Shown: positions 12,477-19,113 of the stretch, piece by piece
How the letters are laid out: each line of letters opens with the position of its first letter
Position numbering within the stretch: position 1 is the stretch's first letter
Assembly: GCA_050747865.1 (NCBI GenBank)
Contig: JBOGJI010000254.1
Location: 1 to 19,113 of the forward strand
From: JBOGJI01 sp050747865
Lineage (GTDB): Bacteria; Acidobacteriota; Thermoanaerobaculia; Multivoradales; JAHEKO01
Direction: 5' to 3'
Length of the DNA: 19,113 bases
Program-made: the position numbers and the translations under genes
Notes under the pieces: generated by a model
What the model saw: the letters and a program-made list of their open reading frames with translations, nothing else
Told to the model about the DNA's origin: nothing
Database searches by the model: none

Positions 12477-12523
12477 CGGCGTCCACTGCGCGTCCAGCAG
12501 GCCGTGCGTCCATAGTGCGTCCA
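12477..12523. repeat. right arm-type integrase sites (four GCGTCCA motifs)
   Basis: Four same-strand copies: CGGCGTCCA (12477-12485), GCGCGTCCA (12488-12496), GTGCGTCCA (12504-12512) and GTGCGTCCA (12515-12523). They match the three at 3436-3468. The rest of 12325-12594 is non-coding and shows no gene. Confidence 0.65.
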
Positions 12524-12594
12524 CGAGCCGGCCGGTGAGGTAGACGCCGCCCTCGGCGCCATGCTGTAACTTCCTGTCTCTGTTGGGGTTTATC

Positions 12595-12640
12595 GTGGTG
12601 CCCAGGGGCGGAATTGAACCACCGACACCGGCATTTTCAG
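12595..12640 (-). repeat. att site within intact tRNA-Phe
   Basis: Exact 46-base match to 3271-3316. It covers the 3' half of tRNA-Phe from the anticodon loop to the CCA, plus one base. This half was supplied by the element on integration and restores the tRNA. Confidence 0.93.
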
Positions 12641-12671
12641 TGCCGTGCTCTACCGACTGAGCTACCTGGGC
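12596..12671 (-). tRNA. tRNA-Phe (anticodon GAA)
   Basis: 76 nt including encoded CCA. Minus-strand parts: acceptor GCCCAGG/CCTGGGC, D arm GCTC-AGTCGGTA-GAGC, anticodon stem CGGCA/TGCCG with loop CTGAAAA (anticodon GAA), variable GTGTC, T arm GGTGG-TTCAATT-CCGCC, discriminator A. All stems pair fully, so the gene is intact. Its 3' half doubles as the integration site of the element. Confidence 0.98.
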
Positions 12672-12699
12672 GCGCGGGGCGGGGCCCCGTACGGGTCGG

Positions 12700-12729
12700 T
12701 TTGTAGCAGCAGGCCGTCCGCTTCGTCAA
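12700..12729 (-). promoter_or_regulatory. tRNA-Phe promoter
   Basis: On the minus strand: -35 TTGACG (12729-12724), 18-base spacer, -10 TACAAA (12705-12700), preceded by TGC. The predicted start is about 22 bases before the tRNA, and the discriminator is very GC-rich, as for stringently controlled stable RNA promoters. Confidence 0.65.
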
Positions 12730-12742
12730 GCGCGACTGGCGG

Positions 12743-14560
12743 TCAGCTCTTCACCTCGACGCCCTCGCGCAGGCGGTCGGCGGCGGGGGAGAAGGGGGCG
12801 TAGGAGAGGACCTTGTGGATGCGGTCGACGGCCTTGCCGTGGTCGCCGATGCTCTGGTAGAGGATGATCTCGGAGAGGGCCTTGTCGGCGAGCTGGTTCA
12901 GGCGCTCGCGGGTGGAGTCGGCGTGCGGGCTCTCCGGGTAGTTGCGCAGGTAGGCGGCGCCGTTCTCCATGTCGTCGAATGAGCCGGCCTTCTGGGACAG
13001 GCGGTGGGACGCCAGCTCCCGCACCTCGGCGTCGTCCGCGTCGCTGGACAGCGACTGCAGGGCGGCGAGGTCGTTCAAGGACGGGGCCAGGCTCTTCAGT
13101 CCCTGGCGCGCCTGCCGCGCCGGCGCTCCCTCGGGGTCGGCCTCGATCACCCGCAGGTACATCTTGACCGCGTCGTGCTGGCGCCCCAGCCGCGCGTAGG
13201 CGTTGCCCAGGTTGAGGGCGGCGGTGGGCACCTGCTGCGCCTGCGCGTAGTTCGACAGGAAGGTGGCCAGGAAGTCGGTCTCGTAGACGCCGCCGGCGAG
13301 GACCTCGACGGCCTTGGGCTCGAGCTCGACGAGCTGCTCGCGCAGCTCCTGCTGCTCCAGCGCCAGACGCTCGAGGAACGGGCTGTCCGGCGTCAGCTCC
13401 CGCACTTCACTCTCCTGCTGGGCGTAGGCGGCGAGCACGCTCCCGAGGTCGCGGGCGAGCGGCGACTTGAACTCCTCGGCCTCGCGCAGAGTGTGGAGCC
13501 GCGTCATGCGCAGCCGCTCGGCGGCGGCGCCCTGCGGCCAGGCGGCCAGTGCCGCCTGGCGCAGCATGTCGGCCTCGGTCAAGTGCTCGCGGCCCAACGT
13601 CCCGGCACGCTCTCCCGGAGACGTGCGCGGCTCGGGCCGCGGGCGCTGCCGCTCCATGGCCTCGAGATCGGCGGGCCGCTGGGCGTAATCGAGCAGCACG
13701 GCCTGGGTGCGCTGCCGCAGATCGTCGGCGCTGGAGGGCTCGTGGGGGCGCAGCAGCTTGGCCCGCGCCTCGGCGCCGGTGACCCGGCTGTCGAAGAACG
13801 GGTGGGTCCGCCAGTAGCCGTATTCCTTCGACTCCGGCAACCGTTCGCGCATGGTGCTCATCAGGCGCGCCGCCCCGTCGGGCGCGAAACCCGCGGCCGC
13901 GGCCCATCGCTGGCCTTCGGCGTCGGCCTCGCTCTCGAACTGACGGCTGTAGCTGCGCAGCAGCAGCTCGCTGACCACCAGGCTGGTGGCCATCGTCCCC
14001 TGGATCAGATCTCCGGTGTCGTTCGAGCGGTCGCGCTCCCAGGGGTCGAGGTAGGGGTCGCGCGGCTCGTTGTCGTTGCCGGCGGCGAGAATGACGCCGA
14101 CCAGCGCCGCCGAGCTCAGAATGTTGAGCAGAGTCGCCCGGCGCTGCATGCGCACCCCGTGCTGCAGCACCGTGTGGGCGATCTCGTGGCCCAGCAGCCC
14201 GGCGAGCTGGTCGTCGTCCAGGCCCAGGGCGAGCATGCCGCGGGTGATGAAGATCTGGCCGCCGGGCAGGGCGAAGGCGTTGGGCTCCGGCATGTCGATC
14301 AGGTAGAACGAGAACGGGTAGTCGCGGTAGCCGGAGGCCTCGACCAGCGCAAAGCCGATGCGATTGACCCGCTCGAGCTCCTGCGGGGCGTCCCAGCTCC
14401 CGAACGCGGCGAGCGCCTGGCGGGCGGCTTCCAGGCTCTTGCCGAAGAGCTCCGGGTCCTTGATGGTCTGGGCGGCGGCGGGAGCGACGTGGAGGCCGCT
14501 CGCGAGCAGAGTCGAGACCAGCGTCGCCGCCACGCCGCGTGACAGGATGGCGCGTCGCAT
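12743..14560 (-). CDS. M48-family metalloprotease with TPR-like C-terminus (BepA/YfgC-like), secreted
   Basis: Periplasmic zinc protease and chaperone type, 605 residues. Signal peptide about 1-30 (hydrophobic TLVSTLLASGLHVAP, AAA before QT). The catalytic domain is about 36-275 with HEIAH at 125-129, the third ligand Glu in ESEADAEG (around 211), and the M48 pattern FALPGGQIFITRGML (96-110). The long C-terminal half (about 330-605) has TPR-like helical repeats (ALNLGNAYARLGRQHDAVKMYLRVIEADPEG). Relatives with this layout act in outer-membrane protein quality control. It lies 56 bases after the DUF502 gene on the same strand and probably shares its transcript. It belongs to the chromosomal flank, not the island. 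Confidence 0.92.
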   Translation of the reverse strand: MRRAILSRGVAATLVSTLLASGLHVAPAAAQTIKDPELFGKSLEAARQALAAFGSWDAPQELERVNRIGFALVEASGYRDYPFSFYLIDMPEPNAFALPGGQIFITRGMLALGLDDDQLAGLLGHEIAHTVLQHGVRMQRRATLLNILSSAALVGVILAAGNDNEPRDPYLDPWERDRSNDTGDLIQGTMATSLVVSELLLRSYSRQFESEADAEGQRWAAAAGFAPDGAARLMSTMRERLPESKEYGYWRTHPFFDSRVTGAEARAKLLRPHEPSSADDLRQRTQAVLLDYAQRPADLEAMERQRPRPEPRTSPGERAGTLGREHLTEADMLRQAALAAWPQGAAAERLRMTRLHTLREAEEFKSPLARDLGSVLAAYAQQESEVRELTPDSPFLERLALEQQELREQLVELEPKAVEVLAGGVYETDFLATFLSNYAQAQQVPTAALNLGNAYARLGRQHDAVKMYLRVIEADPEGAPARQARQGLKSLAPSLNDLAALQSLSSDADDAEVRELASHRLSQKAGSFDDMENGAAYLRNYPESPHADSTRERLNQLADKALSEIILYQSIGDHGKAVDRIHKVLSYAPFSPAADRLREGVEVKS

Positions 14561-14616
14561 CAGGCCCTCATCTTCGCATGAAACGTGCCACCGTAGCTCG
14601 GCCGGGGGCCACCGGA

Positions 14617-15339
14617 TCAGACGCGCGGGGAAGCGCCCGGGGAGGCGGAGCCGCTTCGCGTCTCCGCCTCCGTGGTGGACGCGACCGCGATCAACTCGTC
14701 CACCAGCGGGGGCGTCAGGACTCCTCCGGAGATGACCATGCGGATGCCCTCCTCGACCGGGATGGGCAGCGGGATCGCCTCGCTGCGCGGCACCAGGAGC
14801 AGGAAGCCGCTGGTCGGGTTGGGGGTGGTGGGGAGGAAGACCAGCAGCGCGTCCTCCAGGCGCTCGTCGACCCGGGGCCAGCGGGCGCTGCCGGTGACGA
14901 AGGCGATGGCGAACACGTTGGACTTCGGGTACTCGACCAGGACCACCCGCTTGAACGCCTCGCCCTTCTCAGCGGAGATCGCCTCCAGGACGCCCTTGGC
15001 GGCGCCGTAGACCGATCCGGCGATCGGCACCCGGCCCAGGGCCGCCTCCATGGCGCGGATGAGCCGGCGCCCGGCGACGCGGGTCGACAGCCACCCCAGC
15101 AGCAGGACGACCAGCAGGGTCATCACCAGCCCCAGGCCGGGCACGTGGTCGATGGGGAACCACAGCTGCACGAAACGGTTCACCACCGGCGCGAAGATGC
15201 CGTCCATGTAGTTGAAGATGGCGCGCAGGATGAAGAGCGTCAGCGTCACCGGCACCAGGATCACCAGGCCGGTGAGGAAGAACCTCTTGAGCAGCGTTCT
15301 CCGGGGGACGGCGCGCGGCGGGTGCGGGGGTGCGGTCAT
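14617..15339 (-). CDS. DUF502 family membrane protein
   Basis: 240 residues from ATG 15339. A longer frame to 15534 adds 65 residues that cross the thiolase start and show no family similarity. Two membrane segments: about 20-43 (FFLTGLVILVPVTLTLFILRAIF) and 67-86 (PGLGLVMTLLVVLLLGWLST). The soluble remainder carries the DUF502 pattern GSVYGAAKGVLEAI, VVLVEYPKSNVFAIAFVTG and LLVFLPTTPNPTSGFLLLVPRSE, which is strongly conserved in Gram-negative bacteria. Function in the family is unknown. It is divergent from the thiolase gene with only 46 bases between starts, so the two may share a control region. Confidence 0.9.
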   Translation of the reverse strand: MTAPPHPPRAVPRRTLLKRFFLTGLVILVPVTLTLFILRAIFNYMDGIFAPVVNRFVQLWFPIDHVPGLGLVMTLLVVLLLGWLSTRVAGRRLIRAMEAALGRVPIAGSVYGAAKGVLEAISAEKGEAFKRVVLVEYPKSNVFAIAFVTGSARWPRVDERLEDALLVFLPTTPNPTSGFLLLVPRSEAIPLPIPVEEGIRMVISGGVLTPPLVDELIAVASTTEAETRSGSASPGASPRV

Positions 15340-15385
15340 CGGGCGCAGATTACCAATGCCGAGCCCGTGTGTTAGCTTCCCGGAC

Positions 15386-16780
15386 ATGAATCTGGCGAGC
15401 GCCGAGGAAGAGGTCTTCGAGCGCGCTGACACGGTGCGCACGCAGGTGCCGGGCGCGGCGGCGCGAGCGCGCGTGCAGACCGGGACGCTGCGTGGGCCCG
15501 GCGGGCGGGTGGCCATCGTGGACGGCTGCCGCACGCCCTTCAGCCGCGCTGGAACCGCCTACGTCGACATGGACACCGTGGCGCTGGCGGCGGCGCCGGC
15601 GGCCGAGCTGGTGACCCGCAACGACCTCGACCCCGAGACCATCGGCCTGTCGATCTTCGGAGTGGTGGTCCCGACCCTGCACGCGCCCAACCTGGGCCGC
15701 GAGGTGCTCTTCCGCGCCTCCCTGCCGATGAGCATCCCGGGCACCACGGTCAACCTCGCCTGCGCCTCTTCCTGCCGCGCCATCACCTCGGGCGCCGAGG
15801 CCATCGCCACCGGGAGTTGCGAGGTGGTGCTCGCCGGCGGCGCCGAGTCCCTGACCAACGTCCCGATCCGCTATTCGGACAACGCCGCCCACGCCTTGAC
15901 CGCGTTCTCAAAGGCGAAGTCGGTGCGCGGCAAGGTCGCGGCGCTGACCGATCTGCGCCCCAAGGACCTGGCCCCCGTCGCCCCGGCGATCGCCGAATAC
16001 ACGACCGGCCTGCGCATGGGGGACTCGGCCGAGCAGATGGCGCGCGAGAACGACGTCTCGCGCCGGGCGCAGGACGAAATCGCCCTGATGTCTCACGTGC
16101 GCGCAGCCGCCGCCACCAGCGAAGGGCGGTTCGACGGGGAGATCGTGGCGGTCTTCCCGCCGCCCAAACACGACCAGGCGGTGACCGCCGACAACGGCAT
16201 CCGCCCCGACAGCTCGATGGAGGCCCTGGCCGGTCTGCCGCCGGTCTTCGACAAGCGCTACGGGACGCTCACCGCCGGCAACTCGAGCCCGATCACCGAC
16301 GGCGGCTCGGCGGCGCTGCTGATGAGCGAGGAGCGGGCCAAGGCGCTGGGCTACGAGCCGCTGGGCTTCATCCGCGCCTTTGCCTACGCGGCGCTCGATC
16401 CCGCCGGCCAGCTCCTGCAGGGGCCGGCCTACGCCGCGCCGGCGGCCCTGGACGCCGCCGGGGTGACCTTCCAGGACATGGACCTGGTCGAGATGCACGA
16501 GGCCTTCGCGGCGCAGATCCTCTCCAACCTCAAGGCCCTGGCGTCGGCGCGCTTCGCCGAGGAGGCGCTGGGGCGCAGCGGCCCGGTGGGGAGGATCGAC
16601 TTCGATCGTTTCAACGTCAACGGCGGCTCCATCGCCATCGGTCACCCGTTCGGGGCCACCGGAGCGAGGGTCGTCGTGCAGCTCCTCGCCGAGCTCAAGC
16701 GGCGCGGCGGCAATCTCGGGCTGGCCACGGTGTGCGCCGCCGGCGGCGTCGGATTCGCGATGGTCGTAGAGCGCGAATGA
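15386..16780 (+). CDS. acetyl-CoA C-acyltransferase (FadI/FadA-type thiolase)
   Basis: Cleaves 3-ketoacyl-CoA to acetyl-CoA in fatty-acid beta-oxidation, or condenses in the reverse direction. It has 464 residues from ATG 15386 and an N-terminal extension of about 40 residues before the usual start GRVAIVDGCRTPF. Catalytic Cys about 126 (NLACASS), the GNSSPITDGGSAALL segment, HEAFAAQ, the NGGSIAIGHPFGATGAR His loop (about 411-427) and the final CAAGGVGFA Cys (about 449) are all present. A longer upstream frame would run into the DUF502 leader and is not preferred. The TatT gene overlaps its stop by 4 bases, so it is probably co-transcribed with the TRAP genes. Confidence 0.93.
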   Translation: MNLASAEEEVFERADTVRTQVPGAAARARVQTGTLRGPGGRVAIVDGCRTPFSRAGTAYVDMDTVALAAAPAAELVTRNDLDPETIGLSIFGVVVPTLHAPNLGREVLFRASLPMSIPGTTVNLACASSCRAITSGAEAIATGSCEVVLAGGAESLTNVPIRYSDNAAHALTAFSKAKSVRGKVAALTDLRPKDLAPVAPAIAEYTTGLRMGDSAEQMARENDVSRRAQDEIALMSHVRAAAATSEGRFDGEIVAVFPPPKHDQAVTADNGIRPDSSMEALAGLPPVFDKRYGTLTAGNSSPITDGGSAALLMSEERAKALGYEPLGFIRAFAYAALDPAGQLLQGPAYAAPAALDAAGVTFQDMDLVEMHEAFAAQILSNLKALASARFAEEALGRSGPVGRIDFDRFNVNGGSIAIGHPFGATGARVVVQLLAELKRRGGNLGLATVCAAGGVGFAMVVERE

Positions 16781-17721
16781 CTCGCCGGCTCGGCCGACCC
16801 CTCATTCGCTGCTCGGCGATCGCGCTGGCCTTGGCCGTGTCGTCCGGCTGCTCGGTGCGCAAGATGGCGCTGCGACAGGTCGCCGACGTGCTGGCGGGCG
16901 GCGGCGGGACCTGGGCGGCGGACCCGGACCCGCAGCTCGTCGCCGACGCCGTCCCCTTCGCGCTGAAGACGGCCGAATCGCTGCTCGTCGAGCTGCCCGA
17001 CCACCGCGGGCTGCGCCTGGCGGCGTGCCGCGGCTTCACGGAGTACAGCCTGGCCTTCGTCGAGAGCCAGGCACGGCGGCTGCGCGACTCCGACCACGCG
17101 CGGTCCGAGGAGCAGCGCCAACGCGCCCTCGGCCTGTACGAGCGCGCCCTGGGCCACTGCCGGCACGCCCTGGAGCGCGAGCTGCCGGGCGCCTTGGAGG
17201 CGCTGCGCAGGAACCCCGCCGAGGCCCTGCGGGAGGCGGACTGCGAGGATGTGCCGCTGCTGTTCTGGACCGGCGCCTCGTGGGGAGCGGCGATCGCCAG
17301 CAGCGCCGGCCGGGTCGACCTGCTCGCCGATCTGCCCGCGGTGCGGGCCCTGCTGGAGCGCGTGCTGGAGCTGGACGACACCTACGAGCACGGGCTGGTG
17401 CACCAGGCCATGATCCCGCTGGCCGCTCAGCCGGGCCCCGCCGGGGGCTCGCCCGAGGAGGCCAGGCGCCATCTCGATCGCGCCCTGGAGCTGACCGACG
17501 GACAGGCGGCCAGCGCCTACGTCCTCTACGCCGAGAGCGTGCTGGTGCCGCGGCAGGACCGGGAGGGGTTCGAGACCATGCTGCGTCAGGCCCTGGAGGT
17601 CGATCCCGATGCCATTTCGGCGCTGCGTCTCGCCAACGTGCTGGCCCAGCAACAGGCACGATTCCTGCTCCAACAGGCGGACACCTTGTTTCTCGAGCCC
17701 GACACGGAGAGCACCCCATGA
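16777..17721 (+). CDS. tatT: TRAP transporter TatT-component lipoprotein
   Basis: 314 residues. Lipoprotein signal: hydrophobic SAIALALAVSSGC with lipobox Cys about 25, so the protein is likely anchored in a membrane facing the periplasm. The mature part is alpha-helical and TPR-like (LLFWTGASWGAAIASS, LERVLELDDTYEHGLVHQAM, AYVLYAESVLV), the TatT pattern. TatT trimers dock the solute-binding protein, the gene immediately downstream. The ATG overlaps the thiolase stop (ATGA) and its own stop overlaps the next ATG, indicating one operon. Identity is well supported by sequence and by position next to DctP. Confidence 0.9.
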   Translation: MTRRLGRPLIRCSAIALALAVSSGCSVRKMALRQVADVLAGGGGTWAADPDPQLVADAVPFALKTAESLLVELPDHRGLRLAACRGFTEYSLAFVESQARRLRDSDHARSEEQRQRALGLYERALGHCRHALERELPGALEALRRNPAEALREADCEDVPLLFWTGASWGAAIASSAGRVDLLADLPAVRALLERVLELDDTYEHGLVHQAMIPLAAQPGPAGGSPEEARRHLDRALELTDGQAASAYVLYAESVLVPRQDREGFETMLRQALEVDPDAISALRLANVLAQQQARFLLQQADTLFLEPDTESTP

Positions 17722-18713
17722 AGATGTGTAGGAATCTCGCCCTGCTGCTGATCCTGGCCGCGGCTCCGGCCGCGGTCTGCGCCGAGACCGTCGTCAAGCT
17801 GGCCACCCTGGTCCCGTCCGGAACGCCCTGGGACCAGGCGTTGCGGCAGATGGGCGACGAGTGGAGCAACGGCACGCAAGGGCGGGTGGTCCTGCGGGTC
17901 TACCCGGGCGGCGTCGCCGGCGACGAGCCGGACGTCATGCGCAAGCTGCGCATCGGCCAGCTCCAGGCGGCGGCGGTGACCGTGGCCGGGCTGGCGACCA
18001 TTGACGAGGGGTTCCGCCTCTTCCAGGTCCCAATGCTGTTCGACTCCTACGAGGAGCTGCAGTTCGTGATCCAGCGCCTGGAGCCGACGCTCACCGAACG
18101 CCTGGAGCGCAAGGGCCTGGTGCTGCTCAACTGGGGCCATGGCGGCTGGGTGCACCTGTTCTCCAAGCAGGAGATCCGCACGCCGGAGCAGCTCAAGGGG
18201 GCGAAGATGTTCACCTGGGCCGCCGACACCACGATGGTGCAGTGGTGGAAGCGCAACGGCTACAACCCGGTGCCGCTGGCGGCGACGGACATCTTGACCG
18301 GCCTCGAGACCGGCATGATCAACGCCTTCCCGACCACCCCCCTGGCCGCGCTGCTGATGCAGTTCAGCAAGGTGACGCCGCACATGCTGGACCTCGGCTT
18401 CGCGCCGCTGGTCGGGGCCACGGTGGTCACGCGGCGCGCCTGGGACGGGATCAGCGAGGCGGACCGGACGGTCATGCAGAACGCCGCCAGAGCGGTCGAG
18501 CAGCGGGTCGGCGGGAGCATCCCGCAGCAAGACGCCGAGGCCATCGAGGCGATGGAGCAGCGGGGGCTGCAGGTGACCCGACTGACCGCCGAGGAGCAAG
18601 CCGCCTGGGAGGGCGCGGCGGAAGAGTTCGCCAGCGCCATGCGCGAGCGCCTGATCCCGCCCGAGATCCTGGACGCGGCGCTGGCCGCGCGCGACGAGTT
18701 CCGCAGCCGGTGA
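17718..18713 (+). CDS. dctP: TRAP transporter substrate-binding protein (DctP/TatP type)
   Basis: 331 residues. Sec signal about 1-22 (LALLLILAAAPAAVCA before ET). The mature domain has VKLATLVPSGTPWDQAL, IDEGFRLFQVPMLFDSYEELQFVIQRL, KMFTWAADTTMVQWWKRNGYNPVPL and ATDILTGLETGMINAFPTTP, the standard DctP fold and dimer-helix pattern. It binds a carboxylate-like ligand in the periplasm for the permease encoded next. The ligand is not readable. It overlaps the TatT stop by 4 bases, and its stop is 109 bases before the permease start; that gap shows no gene. Confidence 0.94.
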   Translation: MKMCRNLALLLILAAAPAAVCAETVVKLATLVPSGTPWDQALRQMGDEWSNGTQGRVVLRVYPGGVAGDEPDVMRKLRIGQLQAAAVTVAGLATIDEGFRLFQVPMLFDSYEELQFVIQRLEPTLTERLERKGLVLLNWGHGGWVHLFSKQEIRTPEQLKGAKMFTWAADTTMVQWWKRNGYNPVPLAATDILTGLETGMINAFPTTPLAALLMQFSKVTPHMLDLGFAPLVGATVVTRRAWDGISEADRTVMQNAARAVEQRVGGSIPQQDAEAIEAMEQRGLQVTRLTAEEQAAWEGAAEEFASAMRERLIPPEILDAALAARDEFRSR

Positions 18714-18822
18714 CGCGACGGCCGCGCAACCCTCCTGACGTAGACTGAGCGGCTGGCTCCGACGGACCGGGAGTCGCCGACACATGAAAAGCGCTCGGAA
18801 CACGGCGCCTGGAGGAGACGCG

Positions 18823-19113
18823 ATGCGTGTGCGGCGCTGGTCTCCCACGCCATGGCTGCAGCGCGCGGAGGACGCGCTCGGCGGCCTCTCCCTGGTCGCC
18901 ATCGCCCTGCTGCCGCTGGCCGAGATGGCCGCCCGGCGGCTGGCGGGGCGGGGGGTGCCGGGCTCCGGGCCGCTGATCCAGCACCTGACCTTGTGGGTGG
19001 CGTTCATCGGCGCGGCGCTCGCCGCCCGCGAGGGGCGGTTGCTGGCGCTGGCCTCCGGCGAGCTGCTGCCCGGGCGCCTGCGGCCTGCGGCCAAAGCGCT
19101 GGCCGGCGTGGTC
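18823..19113 (+). CDS. TRAP transporter permease, small (DctQ) or fused DctQM subunit (partial)
   Basis: Ninety-seven codons, open at the right edge. ATG 18823 follows GGAGGAG at 18811-18817; an in-frame ATG at 18784 would add 13 residues and lacks such a site. The first membrane segment is about 15-32 (ALGGLSLVAIALLPLAEM), followed by a short loop and a second hydrophobic segment LIQHLTLWVAFIGAALAAR with the DctQ-type HLTLWVAFIGAALAAREG sequence. This is the DctQ domain that links to the large permease DctM, perhaps as a fusion. The direction and position after DctP fit the TRAP operon. Confidence 0.8.
   Translation, partial: MRVRRWSPTPWLQRAEDALGGLSLVAIALLPLAEMAARRLAGRGVPGSGPLIQHLTLWVAFIGAALAAREGRLLALASGELLPGRLRPAAKALAGVV

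Larger units (their letters stand above)
3271..12640. mobile_element. integrated element in tRNA-Phe, phage-satellite-like island (about 9.4 kb)
   Basis: The limits are set by a perfect 46-bp direct repeat (3271-3316 and 12595-12640) identical to the 3' part of tRNA-Phe from the anticodon loop to just past CCA. An integrase gene starts 228 bases inside the left repeat. Contents in order: integrase, AT-hook protein, AlpA regulator, primase-polymerase/RepA ATPase, terminase-small-like protein, small proteins, prohead protease fused to a metallopeptidase, ParB-like remnant, Com-like zinc ribbon, NYN nuclease. There is no capsid, portal, tail or large terminase gene. This gene set resembles satellites (PICI/P4-like) or a decayed prophage. 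Calling it a satellite is inference; that it is an integrated element is strongly supported. Confidence 0.9.

Noticed and set aside
13004..14542. 512-codon plus-strand frame opposite the M48 protease
   Set aside because: Composition is that of an antisense frame (Gly/Leu/Val/Arg-rich with no domain), and the M48 gene has clear catalytic motifs.
1..19113. CRISPR array
   Set aside because: No regularly spaced repeats of 25-40 bases were found; the only longer exact repeats are the 46-bp att pair and the 24-bp pair in the replication gene.

Overview
The window is GC-rich bacterial DNA, probably from a Gram-negative, Pseudomonadota/Myxococcota-like organism. It encodes a secreted M48 protease with a signal peptide, a TatT-type lipoprotein with a lipobox, a periplasmic TRAP solute-binding protein and a DUF502 membrane protein. 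The taxon cannot be fixed from the sequence alone.

The layout has three parts. (1) Left flank, 1-3270. This is an accessory-rich stretch holding a group II intron (reverse transcriptase on the minus strand, cut by the window edge), a HicB-like antitoxin missing its C-terminal end, a HigB/HigA-type toxin-antitoxin pair whose toxin carries a one-base frameshift near its C-terminus, and a GNAT acetyltransferase. (2) An integrated element of about 9.4 kb, 3271-12640. It is bounded by a perfect 46-bp direct repeat that is the 3' part of tRNA-Phe(GAA). The intact tRNA lies at the right end and the displaced 3' fragment at the left end beside a tyrosine integrase. (3) Right flank, 12596-19113. These look like chromosomal housekeeping genes: tRNA-Phe, an M48 protease with a TPR-like C-terminus, DUF502, a thiolase, and a TRAP transporter operon (TatT, DctP, start of the permease).

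The element reads like a phage-satellite or phage-derived island. Its early module is integrase, an AT-hook protein, an AlpA-type regulator, and a primase-polymerase fused to a RepA-like ATPase. The ATPase gene has an origin-like set of repeats and a 19-bp-arm hairpin inside its own 3' end. The following plus-strand module has a terminase-small-subunit-like protein, two small hypothetical proteins, an HK97-type prohead protease fused to an HExxH metallopeptidase, a ParB-like gene without a start, a small hypothetical protein and a Com-like zinc ribbon. The right-hand cargo slot holds an NYN-domain nuclease on the opposite strand. No portal, capsid, large terminase or tail gene is present, so the element could not build a virion alone. 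If it is functional it would need a helper phage.

Many plus-strand genes overlap by GTGA or ATGA junctions, so translation is probably coupled. Repeated GCGTCCA motifs near both ends are probable arm-type integrase sites. The int and terminase-like promoters share an extended -10 box (TGnTACAAT).
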